Shown piece by piece: positions 20,180-27,631 of a DNA stretch of 64,000 nucleotides. Below the pieces are notes generated by a model that did not search any database, had not been told where the DNA came from, and saw only the letters and a list, made by a program, of their open reading frames with translations. Source of the DNA: Anaerobaca lacustris. GTDB lineage: Bacteria; Planctomycetota; Phycisphaerae; Sedimentisphaerales; Anaerobacaceae. Position 1 is the first letter of the stretch; each line of letters starts with the position of its first letter. The position numbers and the translations under genes were made by a program. The stretch lies in the NCBI RefSeq assembly GCF_030012215.1, contig NZ_JASCXX010000026.1:40183-104182 (forward strand), given 5' to 3'.

Positions 20180-20713
20180 TCAGTGATCTTTCAGCAGTGT
20201 TCGCAGCCGCTCCATCCCATAGCGGTAGCGACTGGCGGCCGTGTTCACGGAGATCCCCAGGAGCTGGGCGATCTCTTGAAACGTCTTGTCCCGATACACC
20301 TTCAATACCACCACTTGACGCTGGGACTCCGGCAGGCGGGCCAAAGCGACCGCCAGCAGGTCCACCAGATCGCTCTGTTCCCGGGCGGCCTCCGACGCCA
20401 CCAGCCAGGCCGCCTTGGGAACCGCGTTCTTTCCATCCCGCAGGCGCCGACGCCTGTGTGAGACGGCTTCGTTGCGGGCGATCCGGTAGACGTAGGCGTT
20501 CAGACATCGGGCCCGGGCCAGCTTGTGGTGTTTTCCTGCAATCCGGGCGAAGACGGTCTGAAGGACGTCCTCGGCATCATGGCGGCAGCAGAGCGTCGCC
20601 GACAGATACGCAAGCAGGTCGTCTGCGTACCGTTGCCAGATCAGCTCGACCGCCGCCGGATCGTCCCGCCCCAGCGCCGCCCGTATCGTGTCATCGTCCG
20701 AACGCTTGTCCAA
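20180..20713 (-). CDS. ECF-type RNA polymerase sigma factor
   Basis: A 177-residue ECF sigma factor. Region 2 is AAVELIWQRYADDLLAYL followed by DAEDVLQTVFARI, and region 4 is LARLPESQRQVVVLKVYRDKTFQEIAQLLGIS (seen at about 115-150), with helix-turn-helix VNTAASRYRYGMERLR. The apparent start is TTG 20713 with AAGGAA about five bases upstream; no in-frame ATG precedes region 2. The downstream pair of membrane proteins probably controls it or is controlled by it. It should direct RNA polymerase to a small regulon, perhaps including its own operon. No convincing autoregulated promoter was found by eye. Confidence 0.9.
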   Translation of the reverse strand: MDKRSDDDTIRAALGRDDPAAVELIWQRYADDLLAYLSATLCCRHDAEDVLQTVFARIAGKHHKLARARCLNAYVYRIARNEAVSHRRRRLRDGKNAVPKAAWLVASEAAREQSDLVDLLAVALARLPESQRQVVVLKVYRDKTFQEIAQLLGISVNTAASRYRYGMERLRTLLKDH

Positions 20714-20881
20714 ATTCCTTGTCCCCAGCCCAGAGGCCTGTTCTCATAGTAAGACGCCCTGAACCCGACGGCTTTGTCTGCGTAAAACAGAATCTTTCGT
20801 CTATCTTGACATGAGAAGGGACACAAAGGAACATGTATCGATCGGATATGGCGACGTGCATCTGGCCAAAGGTGTCCATGG

Positions 20882-21931
20882 ATGGCTGAGGAACGCAAGC
20901 TCAAGAGAATCCTGCTGAAGCAGCCGGCCATACGCCGGGTCCTGCTGGCCCTGCTGCCCTGCGTGGCGGGGGCGGTCTACTTCTTCGGCTGGCGAAGCCT
21001 GTTTCTGATCGTCTGGGCCGGCGTCGTCGGCTTCGTGGTCGAATGGATCTTCGCGCGCCGACGCAAGGAGCCGGTCAGCGAAGCGGTTTTCGTCACCACG
21101 ACCCTGTTTGCCCTCGTCATGCCGCCGACGGTCTCTTGGCACGTTTTGACGATCGGCGTAGTCTTTGCCGTGATGTTCGCCAAGGAGATCTTCGGCGGTT
21201 TCGGTCGCAACATCTTCAATCCGGCCCTGGCCGGACGATGCTTCGTCTACGTCTGCTTCCCCGTGGCCCTGACCGCCACCTGGGCTCCGGCTGCCGACGG
21301 CCTCACAGGCGCCCTGAACGTCTGGACCACCGCGTCCGGCCCCGACGCCATCACAGGGGCAACACCCTTGGCCAATCTCAAGGCCGGCAAGATCGTGTTG
21401 AGTTCCGATTCGTCCGCGACCTCTCAGATTCCGGTCGACATTGACGAGGGGACGACGGTTGAGTTGAGGCGAAGCGCCCTTTTCCGGGCCTTGGCCCTGG
21501 GGCGAATCAGCGGCACGATGGGGGTGACCAGCGCGCTGCTCATCACGATCGGCGGCCTCTATCTGTTCTGGACGAAAACGGCCAACCGGACGATCATCGT
21601 GACGCTCATCGTCACCTACGCGGCCCTCAGCCAGACTCTCCATTCACTCGGCGTCGCGCCCGTGCCGGCCGCCTGGACGGCGGTGCTCGGCGGCGGTTTC
21701 CTGTTCGGCGCGTTCTTCATGGCCACCGATCCGGTCAGCGCGCCGAAGACGAATCTCGCCAGGATCATCTACGCGATCATCATCGGCGTCTGCACCGTTG
21801 TGATCCGCAACTTCTCGATTTTCAACGGCGGCCTGATGTTCTCGATCCTGATCGGCAACATGTTCGCACCGATCCTCGACTACGCCGTTCGCGCGCGTCA
21901 ATCGGCCAAGAAAGCCGGAAAGGGGGCGTGA
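20882..21931 (+). CDS. nqrB: Na+-translocating NADH:quinone oxidoreductase subunit B / RnfD family
   Basis: A 349-residue polytopic membrane protein of the NqrB/RnfD family. The flavinylation motif is present as ITGATPL (threonine 161 is the likely FMN attachment site). About ten hydrophobic helices are visible, including LLITIGGLYLFW and PVPAAWTAVLGGGFLFGAFF. The length is closer to RnfD (about 350) than to NqrB (about 410), but the operon order B-C-D-E-F with an NqrF at the end fits Nqr. ATG 20882 follows AAAGGTG. The stop overlaps the next start by one base (TGATG). No nqrA or rnfC precedes it: the upstream neighbour is a divergent sigma factor. Confidence 0.88.
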   Translation: MAEERKLKRILLKQPAIRRVLLALLPCVAGAVYFFGWRSLFLIVWAGVVGFVVEWIFARRRKEPVSEAVFVTTTLFALVMPPTVSWHVLTIGVVFAVMFAKEIFGGFGRNIFNPALAGRCFVYVCFPVALTATWAPAADGLTGALNVWTTASGPDAITGATPLANLKAGKIVLSSDSSATSQIPVDIDEGTTVELRRSALFRALALGRISGTMGVTSALLITIGGLYLFWTKTANRTIIVTLIVTYAALSQTLHSLGVAPVPAAWTAVLGGGFLFGAFFMATDPVSAPKTNLARIIYAIIIGVCTVVIRNFSIFNGGLMFSILIGNMFAPILDYAVRARQSAKKAGKGA

Positions 21932-22554
21932 TGCGAGAGAAGCGCTGGTTCCCCATTCTGTATATGTTCGTCGTAACGGCGTTCTTCAGCTCGATCGTGA
22001 TCGGCGTCACCAGCCTGACGCGCCGGCGTGTTGAGGCCAACGCGACACTGGCCTTCGAGCGGGCCGTGCTCGAAGTCGTGCCCGACTTGTTCGACGCGCC
22101 GCCGAGCAACGCGGAGGTTCACCCGCGTTTCGTCGAGCTGGTTGCCGAACCGATGGCGTCCTCCGGCGGGGCCTACACCGTGACGAAGGACGGCCGGCTC
22201 GTGGCCTATGCGCTGCCGTTTCTGGGCCAGGGGTTCTGGGCGCCGATCGGCGGCGTCATCGGCATCGATGCGGACGCAAAGACCGTCACGGGAATCGCCT
22301 TCTACGAGCAGAACGAAACGCCGGGCCTCGGCGCCGAGATCACCAAGGCCCCGTTTCGCAGCCAATTCAAGAGGAAAGTGCTCACCGACCAGGGCGCGCC
22401 GCTTGGCATGAGGCGTCCCGGCGCCGAGTTGGACGAAAGCAGCGTCCATGCGATCACCGGGGCCACGCAGACCAGCACCCGGCTCGAAGGGATCATCAAT
22501 GCGGCCCTGACCGAATGGCGATCGAAGATGGGCGAGGAGGGCACGCGACCATGA
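21931..22554 (+). CDS. nqrC: NADH:quinone oxidoreductase subunit C / RnfG family FMN-binding protein
   Basis: A 207-residue protein with one N-terminal membrane helix (about 7-27) and a periplasmic FMN-binding domain. The covalent flavin motif is ITGATQTS near the C-terminus (threonine 179). The segment LGQGFWAPIGGVIGIDAD followed by GIAFYEQNETPGLGAEI is characteristic of the NqrC/RnfG FMN domain. ATG 21931 is preferred over the overlapping GTG 21928 because the GGGGG ribosome site is better spaced. The length matches RnfG. It overlaps the next gene by four bases (ATGA). It should relay electrons between membrane flavins of the pump. Confidence 0.9.
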   Translation: MREKRWFPILYMFVVTAFFSSIVIGVTSLTRRRVEANATLAFERAVLEVVPDLFDAPPSNAEVHPRFVELVAEPMASSGGAYTVTKDGRLVAYALPFLGQGFWAPIGGVIGIDADAKTVTGIAFYEQNETPGLGAEITKAPFRSQFKRKVLTDQGAPLGMRRPGAELDESSVHAITGATQTSTRLEGIINAALTEWRSKMGEEGTRP

Positions 22555-23186
22555 CTCCTGCCGCCACCGAATCCGAGAACAAGAAGATCATCCTCACCGG
22601 CCTCTGGCGCGACAACCCGATCTTCAAGCAGGTGCTCGGCATCTGCAGCACGCTGGCGGTGACCAACCTGGTGCTCAATACGATGGTGATGTGCGTGGCG
22701 CTGGTGTTCACGCTCTCCCTGAGTTCGGCCACCGTCTCGCTCCTGCGGACGCTGACCCCGCGCAACATCCGGATGATGGTCGAGACGCTGATCATCGCGT
22801 TCTACGTCATCATCGTGGACGTCGTGCTGAAGGCCTACTGGCCCGATATGAGCGGCAACCTCGGTCCTTACGTTGGCCTGATCATCACCAACTGCATCGT
22901 CATGGGCCGCTGCGAGGCGTTCGGCAACAGCAATCCGCCGGGCCGCGCGTTCCTGGATGGTACGTTCAGCGCGCTGGGCTACTCGTTCGTCCTGCTGATC
23001 ATCGCGACGTTCCGCGAGGTGCTCGGGATGGGGACCTTCGCCGGACTGGCGGTGCCGTTCTTCTCCGGGCCGGCGTGGGACAAGTGGATCATCATGGTCA
23101 TGCCGCCGGGGGCCTTCTTCATGCTGGCCATCGTGATATGGGTGTTCCGGTCGATCCAGATCGGACAGGAGGCGAAGAGCAAATGA
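22551..23186 (+). CDS. nqrD: NADH:quinone oxidoreductase subunit D / RnfE family
   Basis: A 211-residue integral membrane subunit with six hydrophobic helices. It carries family marks: GLWRDNPIFKQVLGICSTLAVTNL (parts LWRDNPIFKQ and LGICSTLAVT), NIRMMVETLIIAFYVIIVD, and the half-channel segment GLIITNCIVMGRCEAF, whose Cys is part of the conserved NqrD/RnfE pattern proposed to help hold an iron centre with subunit E. ATG 22551 overlaps the nqrC stop and follows GAGGAGGG. The stop again overlaps the next gene. Together with NqrE it forms the inverted-topology pair that spans the membrane. Confidence 0.93.
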   Translation: MTPAATESENKKIILTGLWRDNPIFKQVLGICSTLAVTNLVLNTMVMCVALVFTLSLSSATVSLLRTLTPRNIRMMVETLIIAFYVIIVDVVLKAYWPDMSGNLGPYVGLIITNCIVMGRCEAFGNSNPPGRAFLDGTFSALGYSFVLLIIATFREVLGMGTFAGLAVPFFSGPAWDKWIIMVMPPGAFFMLAIVIWVFRSIQIGQEAKSK

Positions 23187-23785
23187 ACGTCGGAGCCGAA
23201 ATCTGGCAGGCGGTGACGGTGTGCGTCGCGGCCGTGTTCACGCAGAACATCCTGCTGGCGTACTTCCTCGGCCTGTGTCCCTTCATCGGCGTCTCGCGCG
23301 AGGTCAAGACGGCCTTCGGCCTCGGTCTGGCGGTGATCTTCGTCATGACGACCACGACGCTGCTGAATTGGCTGGCGTATCATTATGTCCTTCAGCCCCT
23401 GGGCCTGGAGTTCTTCCGCTTCATCCTGTTCATCGTCATCATCGCGGCGTTCGTGCAGTTCGTGGAGATGGCGATCGAGCGGTTCTCGCCGTTTCTCTAT
23501 CAGCAGCTTGGCGTGTTCCTGCCGTTGATCACGGTCAACTGCGCCATTCTGGGCGCGTCGCTGTTCATGGTGATTCGCGACTACTCGTTCATCGTCACCA
23601 TCGGCTACGGCCTGGGCAGTGGCGTCGGCTGGTTCCTGGCGATCATGGCGATGGCCGGCATCCGACAGAAGCTCGCCAACGAGCGGATCCCCCCCGGTTT
23701 GCAGGGGCCGGGGATCACGCTGATCATCGCCGGCCTGATGGCGCTGGCGTTCATCGGGTTCACCGGCGTGCTCCAGGGAAGATGA
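23183..23785 (+). CDS. nqrE: NADH:quinone oxidoreductase subunit E / RnfA family
   Basis: A 200-residue integral membrane subunit with six helices. It has NILLAYFLGLCPFIGVSR near the N-terminus and LITVNCAILGASLF in the middle, each with the conserved Cys that pairs with the NqrD cysteines. ATG 23183 overlaps the nqrD stop (ATGA) behind AGGAGG. Length and motifs are normal for NqrE/RnfA. After its stop the tight gene packing breaks: 115 bases with a dispersed palindromic element separate it from nqrF. Confidence 0.93.
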   Translation: MNVGAEIWQAVTVCVAAVFTQNILLAYFLGLCPFIGVSREVKTAFGLGLAVIFVMTTTTLLNWLAYHYVLQPLGLEFFRFILFIVIIAAFVQFVEMAIERFSPFLYQQLGVFLPLITVNCAILGASLFMVIRDYSFIVTIGYGLGSGVGWFLAIMAMAGIRQKLANERIPPGLQGPGITLIIAGLMALAFIGFTGVLQGR

Positions 23786-23818
23786 AAGCAAGACTCAAAT
23801 ACCAAAGGGCAAAATGGA

Positions 23819-23847
23819 GGAAGTCATCCGCCGAAGGCGGATTCCGC
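23819..23847. repeat. Dispersed palindromic element between nqrE and nqrF
   Basis: A 29-bp unit with core ATCCGCC-GAA-GGCGGAT, flanked by A/T-rich stretches rich in CAAAAT/TTTGAT words. The inverse complement of 45255-45283 matches it at 27 of 29 bases, and the flanking A-rich words recur there as well. It lies in the 115-base gap that interrupts an otherwise overlapping operon. It could form a stable hairpin in the nqr transcript. Confidence 0.75.
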
Positions 23848-23900
23848 TGTTTTGATATTTGCTTCTTGCTTTTTGGTATGGTTTGTGGTGCGGGAGGCCA

Positions 23901-25004
23901 ATGATAGCGTCTACTCTCATCGCGGTCCTGGTCGTCAGCCTCATCGCAGGGGCCCTCGCGGCCGTTCTGGTCGTTGCGGAATACTACCTGGCCAACTACG
24001 GCCCGTGCAAAATCACCGTCAACGACGAGAAAGAGCTTACCGTCGAGGGAGGCAAGGACCTGCTCGCGCTCCTGACGGCGCAGAAGCTGTTCATCCCGAG
24101 CGCCTGCGGCGGCCGCGCCACGTGCGGGCTCTGCAAGGTCAAGGTTCTCGAAGGGGCCGGTCCGCTGCTGCCGACCGAGGAACCTTACCTCGACAAGGCC
24201 GAGCGGGAATCGAACGTCCGGCTGGCCTGTCAGGTCAAGGTCCGCAGCGACCTGAAGATCGAGATCCCCAAGGAGCTTTTCGCCATCCAGGAATACACCT
24301 GCCGATGCGCGAAAATCATCGATCTGACGCACGACATGAAGCTGTTCCGTCTGGAACTGACCGATCCGGCGGCGATCGACTACATTCCGGGCCAGTACGT
24401 GCAGTTGCGAACGCCGCCATACGGGAAGAGCCGAAAGGAAGTCTACCGAGCCTACTCGATCGCCTCCGACCCGGCCGAGAAGGGCATCGTCGAACTGATC
24501 ATTCGCCTTGTGCCGGGTGGGATCTGCACGACGTATTGCTTCGAGCACCTCGAGGAAGGCGACCAGATGCGATTCAACGGCCCTTACGGGGACTTTCAAC
24601 TCTCGGAGTCGCAGGCCCCGATGGTGTTCATCGCCGGCGGTTCGGGCATGGCCCCGATCAAGAACATGCTGCACCACATGAAGAACATCGCCAGCCCGCG
24701 CAAGGCGCTGTACTACTTCGGCGCCAACGCGGTCAAGGAGCTGTGCCTGACCGATCTGATGCGGCAGTTCGAGTCGGAGCTGGCTGATTTTCGCTTTGTG
24801 CCGGTCGTCGCCTCGACGCAGGACAACCCCGAATGGGACGGAGAGACTGGCCTGGTGACCGAAGCCGTTCGCAGGGGCCTGGCCGATGCCTCGCAGCATG
24901 AGGCGTATCTGTGCGGCAGTCCGGGCATGATCGACGCCTGCGTCAAGGTCCTGATGGACTTGGGCATGCCCGAGACGAGCATTTTCTACGACAAGTTCGC
25001 GTAG
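23901..25004 (+). CDS. nqrF: NADH:quinone oxidoreductase subunit F (NADH-oxidising, 2Fe-2S and FAD)
   Basis: A 367-residue NqrF. An N-terminal membrane helix (about 2-25) is followed by a 2Fe-2S ferredoxin domain with SACGGRATCGLCKVKV and a fourth Cys in RLACQ, then the FAD-binding barrel (RAYSIASDP, GGICTTYCF) and the NADH-binding domain (FIAGGSGMAPIKNM; C-terminal LCGSPGMIDAC). It is about 40 residues shorter than classical NqrF, mainly in the linkers. ATG 23901 follows GGGAGG. NqrF is the NADH entry point of Nqr and is absent from Rnf complexes, so its presence types this locus as Nqr-like even though NqrA is missing. Electrons should flow from NADH through FAD and 2Fe-2S to the membrane flavins. 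Confidence 0.93.
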   Translation: MIASTLIAVLVVSLIAGALAAVLVVAEYYLANYGPCKITVNDEKELTVEGGKDLLALLTAQKLFIPSACGGRATCGLCKVKVLEGAGPLLPTEEPYLDKAERESNVRLACQVKVRSDLKIEIPKELFAIQEYTCRCAKIIDLTHDMKLFRLELTDPAAIDYIPGQYVQLRTPPYGKSRKEVYRAYSIASDPAEKGIVELIIRLVPGGICTTYCFEHLEEGDQMRFNGPYGDFQLSESQAPMVFIAGGSGMAPIKNMLHHMKNIASPRKALYYFGANAVKELCLTDLMRQFESELADFRFVPVVASTQDNPEWDGETGLVTEAVRRGLADASQHEAYLCGSPGMIDACVKVLMDLGMPETSIFYDKFA

Positions 25005-25029
25005 GGGCGATTCCCATGGAGAATGACCG

Positions 25030-25482
25030 ATGAAACAGTCGCCCGACATGCAGAAGCTCGAAGAGGTGCTCCGGTCGTCGGCCCTCACGGCCGGCGGCTT
25101 CATGGGCAGCGATGCGCGCAGCGTCACCGAGGTGATCGAGGCCGACGCCGCCGAGTTGTTTCGGCTCGGCGTTTCGCGCGAGCAGCTCGGCGCGCGGATG
25201 ACCGAGATCACGGCGGTCGCCGAGAAGGGGCTGGGGACCTGGGTCAGGATCGATGACGTGCGCGAGGCCGCCATCGACGAGGCGCGGGGGCAGATGGTCT
25301 GTCCCTGGCCGCACGAGGCGCGATTCCGCAAGCGCGTCACTACGGTCCGCCGGACCGATTCGGGCCAGACCGTTCGATGGTCCGATCTGAACGTCCATCT
25401 CATTGCCGCCCACGGCTTCTTCGAGGGCAGGGGCTCGACCTTCCGAATCGATCCGGCCCTGCTGGTCCAAGTCATCCTCTGA
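25030..25482 (+). CDS. Hypothetical protein after the nqr operon
   Basis: A 150-residue soluble protein that I do not recognise. The N-terminal half is helical and acidic (LEEVLRSSALTAGGFMGSD, EVIEADAAELFRLGVSREQL); the C-terminal half is beta-rich (MVCPWPHEARFRKRVTTVRR, VRWSDLNVHLIAAHGFFEGR, FRIDPALLVQ). ATG 25030 is preceded by GGAG at suitable spacing. It starts 25 bases after nqrF, so it may be read through from the operon, and stops 12 bases before an ATPase gene. Helpful or regulatory roles are possible, but nothing in the sequence decides. Confidence 0.72.
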   Translation: MKQSPDMQKLEEVLRSSALTAGGFMGSDARSVTEVIEADAAELFRLGVSREQLGARMTEITAVAEKGLGTWVRIDDVREAAIDEARGQMVCPWPHEARFRKRVTTVRRTDSGQTVRWSDLNVHLIAAHGFFEGRGSTFRIDPALLVQVIL

Positions 25483-25494
25483 CGAGGTACTTTG

Positions 25495-26217
25495 ATGCAC
25501 CTGAGCCGTATCGTCTTTCATCCGGACACATACCCGACCCGCGAGCACTATCCGTTCAATCTCGACATCTTCCATCGAAGCGCAGAGATCGTTCTCGATC
25601 GCCCCGTGACGATGTTCGTCGGCGAGAACGGCACGGGCAAATCGACGCTGCTCGAAGCGGTGGCGCGCAAGGCCGGCATCCACATCTGGCAGGATTACGG
25701 CCGGACGCGATTTCAGTACAATCCCTACGAGAATAAGTTCCATCGGTGCATCTCGGTGGAATGGGCCGACGGTCGTGTGCCCGGCTCGTTTTTCGGATCG
25801 TCGGTGTTCCATGACTTCGCCCGCATCCTCGATGAATGGGCGGCCGCCGACCCGGCCCTGCTCGAATACTTCGGCGGCAAATCGCTGCTGACCCAGTCGC
25901 ACGGCCAGTCGATCATGTCGTTCTTCAAGGCTCGCTACGAGATCAAGGGGCTCTATCTGATGGACGAGCCGGAGACGGCGCTGTCGCCCGCGACGCAGAT
26001 CGCGCTGCTGAAGCTGCTCGCCCGGATGGCGGCCGCCGGACACGCGCAGTTCATCATCACCACGCACTCGCCCATCCTGCTGGCCTGTCCCGGTGCGACC
26101 GTCTACAGCTTCGACCAGATTCCCATCCAGCCCATCGCGTATGAACAGACGCCGCACTATCAGACGTATAAGGACTTCATGAGCGATCCGCACAAGTATT
26201 GCAACGATCACCAATGA
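25495..26217 (+). CDS. Predicted ABC-class/AAA ATPase, single domain
   Basis: A 240-residue P-loop ATPase. Walker A is VGENGTGKST (about residues 42-51), the signature-like loop is LTQSHGQSIMSFF, Walker B is LYLMDEPETALSP, and the switch His lies in IITTHSPILLAC. The order and short spacing match the stand-alone ABC-type ATPases of the SMC/RecF-like group rather than transporter ATPases; no permease lies nearby. ATG 25495 follows GAGG. It is adjacent to an unknown protein and overlaps no gene, with the GH5-like gene starting 17 bases later. Its biological role is not evident. Confidence 0.85.
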   Translation: MHLSRIVFHPDTYPTREHYPFNLDIFHRSAEIVLDRPVTMFVGENGTGKSTLLEAVARKAGIHIWQDYGRTRFQYNPYENKFHRCISVEWADGRVPGSFFGSSVFHDFARILDEWAAADPALLEYFGGKSLLTQSHGQSIMSFFKARYEIKGLYLMDEPETALSPATQIALLKLLARMAAAGHAQFIITTHSPILLACPGATVYSFDQIPIQPIAYEQTPHYQTYKDFMSDPHKYCNDHQ

Positions 26218-26234
26218 GGACCCGGGAGGACATC

Positions 26235-27377
26235 ATGACCGCAAGGCGACACGATTTCAGAATACCGATGATCTCGCTGGCCGTCTGCGCATCCCTGGCG
26301 TCCCTGTGCTGGGCGGCCGGAGACAAGGGTTTGGAGCGGATTCGCGTCAGCGACGACGGGAGGCATTTCGTCGGCGCTGAATCCGGCCGGCGATTCATCG
26401 CCTGGGGCGTCAACTATGACCGTGACGACGACGGACGCCTGCTCGAAGACTACTGGCAGGATGAATGGCCGACCGTCGTCGAGGACTTCGGCGAGATCAA
26501 GGCGCTCGGCGCCAACGTCGTGCGGATTCACTTGCAGCTTGGCCGATTCATGAAGACGCCGCAGGAGCCCGACAAGGCGTCCCTGGCGCGATTGGCCGAC
26601 CTCGCCAAGCTGGCCGAGCGGACGGGGCTCTATCTCAACATCACCGGTCTGGGCTGCTATCACAAGCAGGATGTGCCCGCCTGGTACGATGCGATGAACG
26701 AGTCCGAGCGATGGGACGTTCAGGCGCGCTTCTGGGAGGCGGTCGCAAAAACCTGTGCGCAGAGCGATGCGATCTTTTGCTACGACCTGATGAACGAGCC
26801 AATCCTGCCCGGCGGCGATAAGGTCGAGACCGACTGGCTGGCAGGTGACTTTGCGGGCAAGCATTTCGTCCAGCGGATCGCGCTCGATCTGGCCGGACGC
26901 AGCCGGGAAGAGGTGGCCAGGGCCTGGGTCGATGCGCTCGTCGCCGCCATCCGCAAGCACGATGCCCGAAGCATGGTCACGGTCGGCGTGATCCCGTGGG
27001 CGATGACCTGGCCAAAGGCCAAGCCGCTGTTCTATTCAGATGAGGTCGGCGAGAATCTGGATTTCGTCAGCGTGCATTTCTATCCGGAGAGAGGCGAAAT
27101 CGACAAGGCCCTGACGGCGCTGGCCGTCTACGACGTCGGAAAGCCTCTGGTGATCGAGGAGATGTTCCCCCTTCGTTGCAGCCTCAACGAGATGGACGCC
27201 TTCATCGACGGCTCACGGCAGATCGCCGACGGCTACATCAGCTTCTACTGGGGCAAGACCGCCGAGGAATACAGCCGCGAGCCGCACGACATCAAAGCCA
27301 TGCTCATCCGCGGCTGGCTCGAATACTTCCAGACCAAAACCCCTGATATCCTCGACACGCCCAGCCGACGAGACTGA
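26235..27377 (+). CDS. Secreted glycoside hydrolase, clan GH-A (GH5-like cellulase fold)
   Basis: A 380-residue secreted TIM-barrel glycosidase. ATG 26235 follows GGGAGGA and a signal peptide ends near residue 27. The barrel carries the GH-A marks: FIAWGVNYD at strand one, GANVVRIHLQLG, the acid/base Glu in YDLMNEPIL (E188) and the nucleophile in LVIEEMFPL (E309). These point to GH5 or a close relative, acting on beta-mannans, beta-glucans or similar glycans. It is closely spaced after the ATPase gene but functionally belongs with the polysaccharide genes. Family number is a judgement from motifs only. Confidence 0.82.
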   Translation: MTARRHDFRIPMISLAVCASLASLCWAAGDKGLERIRVSDDGRHFVGAESGRRFIAWGVNYDRDDDGRLLEDYWQDEWPTVVEDFGEIKALGANVVRIHLQLGRFMKTPQEPDKASLARLADLAKLAERTGLYLNITGLGCYHKQDVPAWYDAMNESERWDVQARFWEAVAKTCAQSDAIFCYDLMNEPILPGGDKVETDWLAGDFAGKHFVQRIALDLAGRSREEVARAWVDALVAAIRKHDARSMVTVGVIPWAMTWPKAKPLFYSDEVGENLDFVSVHFYPERGEIDKALTALAVYDVGKPLVIEEMFPLRCSLNEMDAFIDGSRQIADGYISFYWGKTAEEYSREPHDIKAMLIRGWLEYFQTKTPDILDTPSRRD

Positions 27378-27488
27378 GCGCCGTGCCAGAGCCTCCGTTC
27401 GATAGCGCACTGCCTGTCAGGTCGAGCGTTCTTCACGTTTGCATGAGGGCGTGAATCACATATGCGAACCGGAAGATGCATCGGAGCG

Positions 27489-27533
27489 ATGGCCAGACCC
27501 CTCGACTGCACTTCGTTCCGCTCGGGGTGACAA
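27489..27533. repeat. Right half of a MITE-like dispersed element
   Basis: This 45-bp stretch (ATGGCCAGACCCCTCG, then a short variable part, ending CGCTCGGGGTGACAA with slight changes) matches the right half of the complete element at 38217-38320. The left half here has decayed. Translated in antisense it gives the familiar spurious peptide CHPERNE, known from many environmental genomes. Confidence 0.7.
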
Positions 27534-27585
27534 CGGTGTGTACAGGTTTCTGGGGCAGCGGCATTCCTGAGCCATTGAAGCGTCT

Positions 27586-27621
27586 GGGTGGCGGCGTCAA
27601 GTCCACAGGACTTGGGGATGG
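27586..27621. repeat. Dispersed palindromic element, copy B, at the helicase 3' end
   Basis: An inverted copy of the 36-bp element at 12144-12179 (34 of 36 bases), including the complete core AAGTCCACAGGACTT. It ends ten bases beyond the stop of the minus-strand helicase gene. The intergenic stretch 27378-27631 contains this element and the MITE remnant, and no gene. Confidence 0.78.
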
Positions 27622-27631
27622 CCAATCCGCG

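Noticed and set aside
27245..27625. Antisense open frame containing CHPERNEVQSRG
   Set aside because: It is the translation of the dispersed repeats at 27489-27621; this peptide is a familiar artefact and has no ribosome site.
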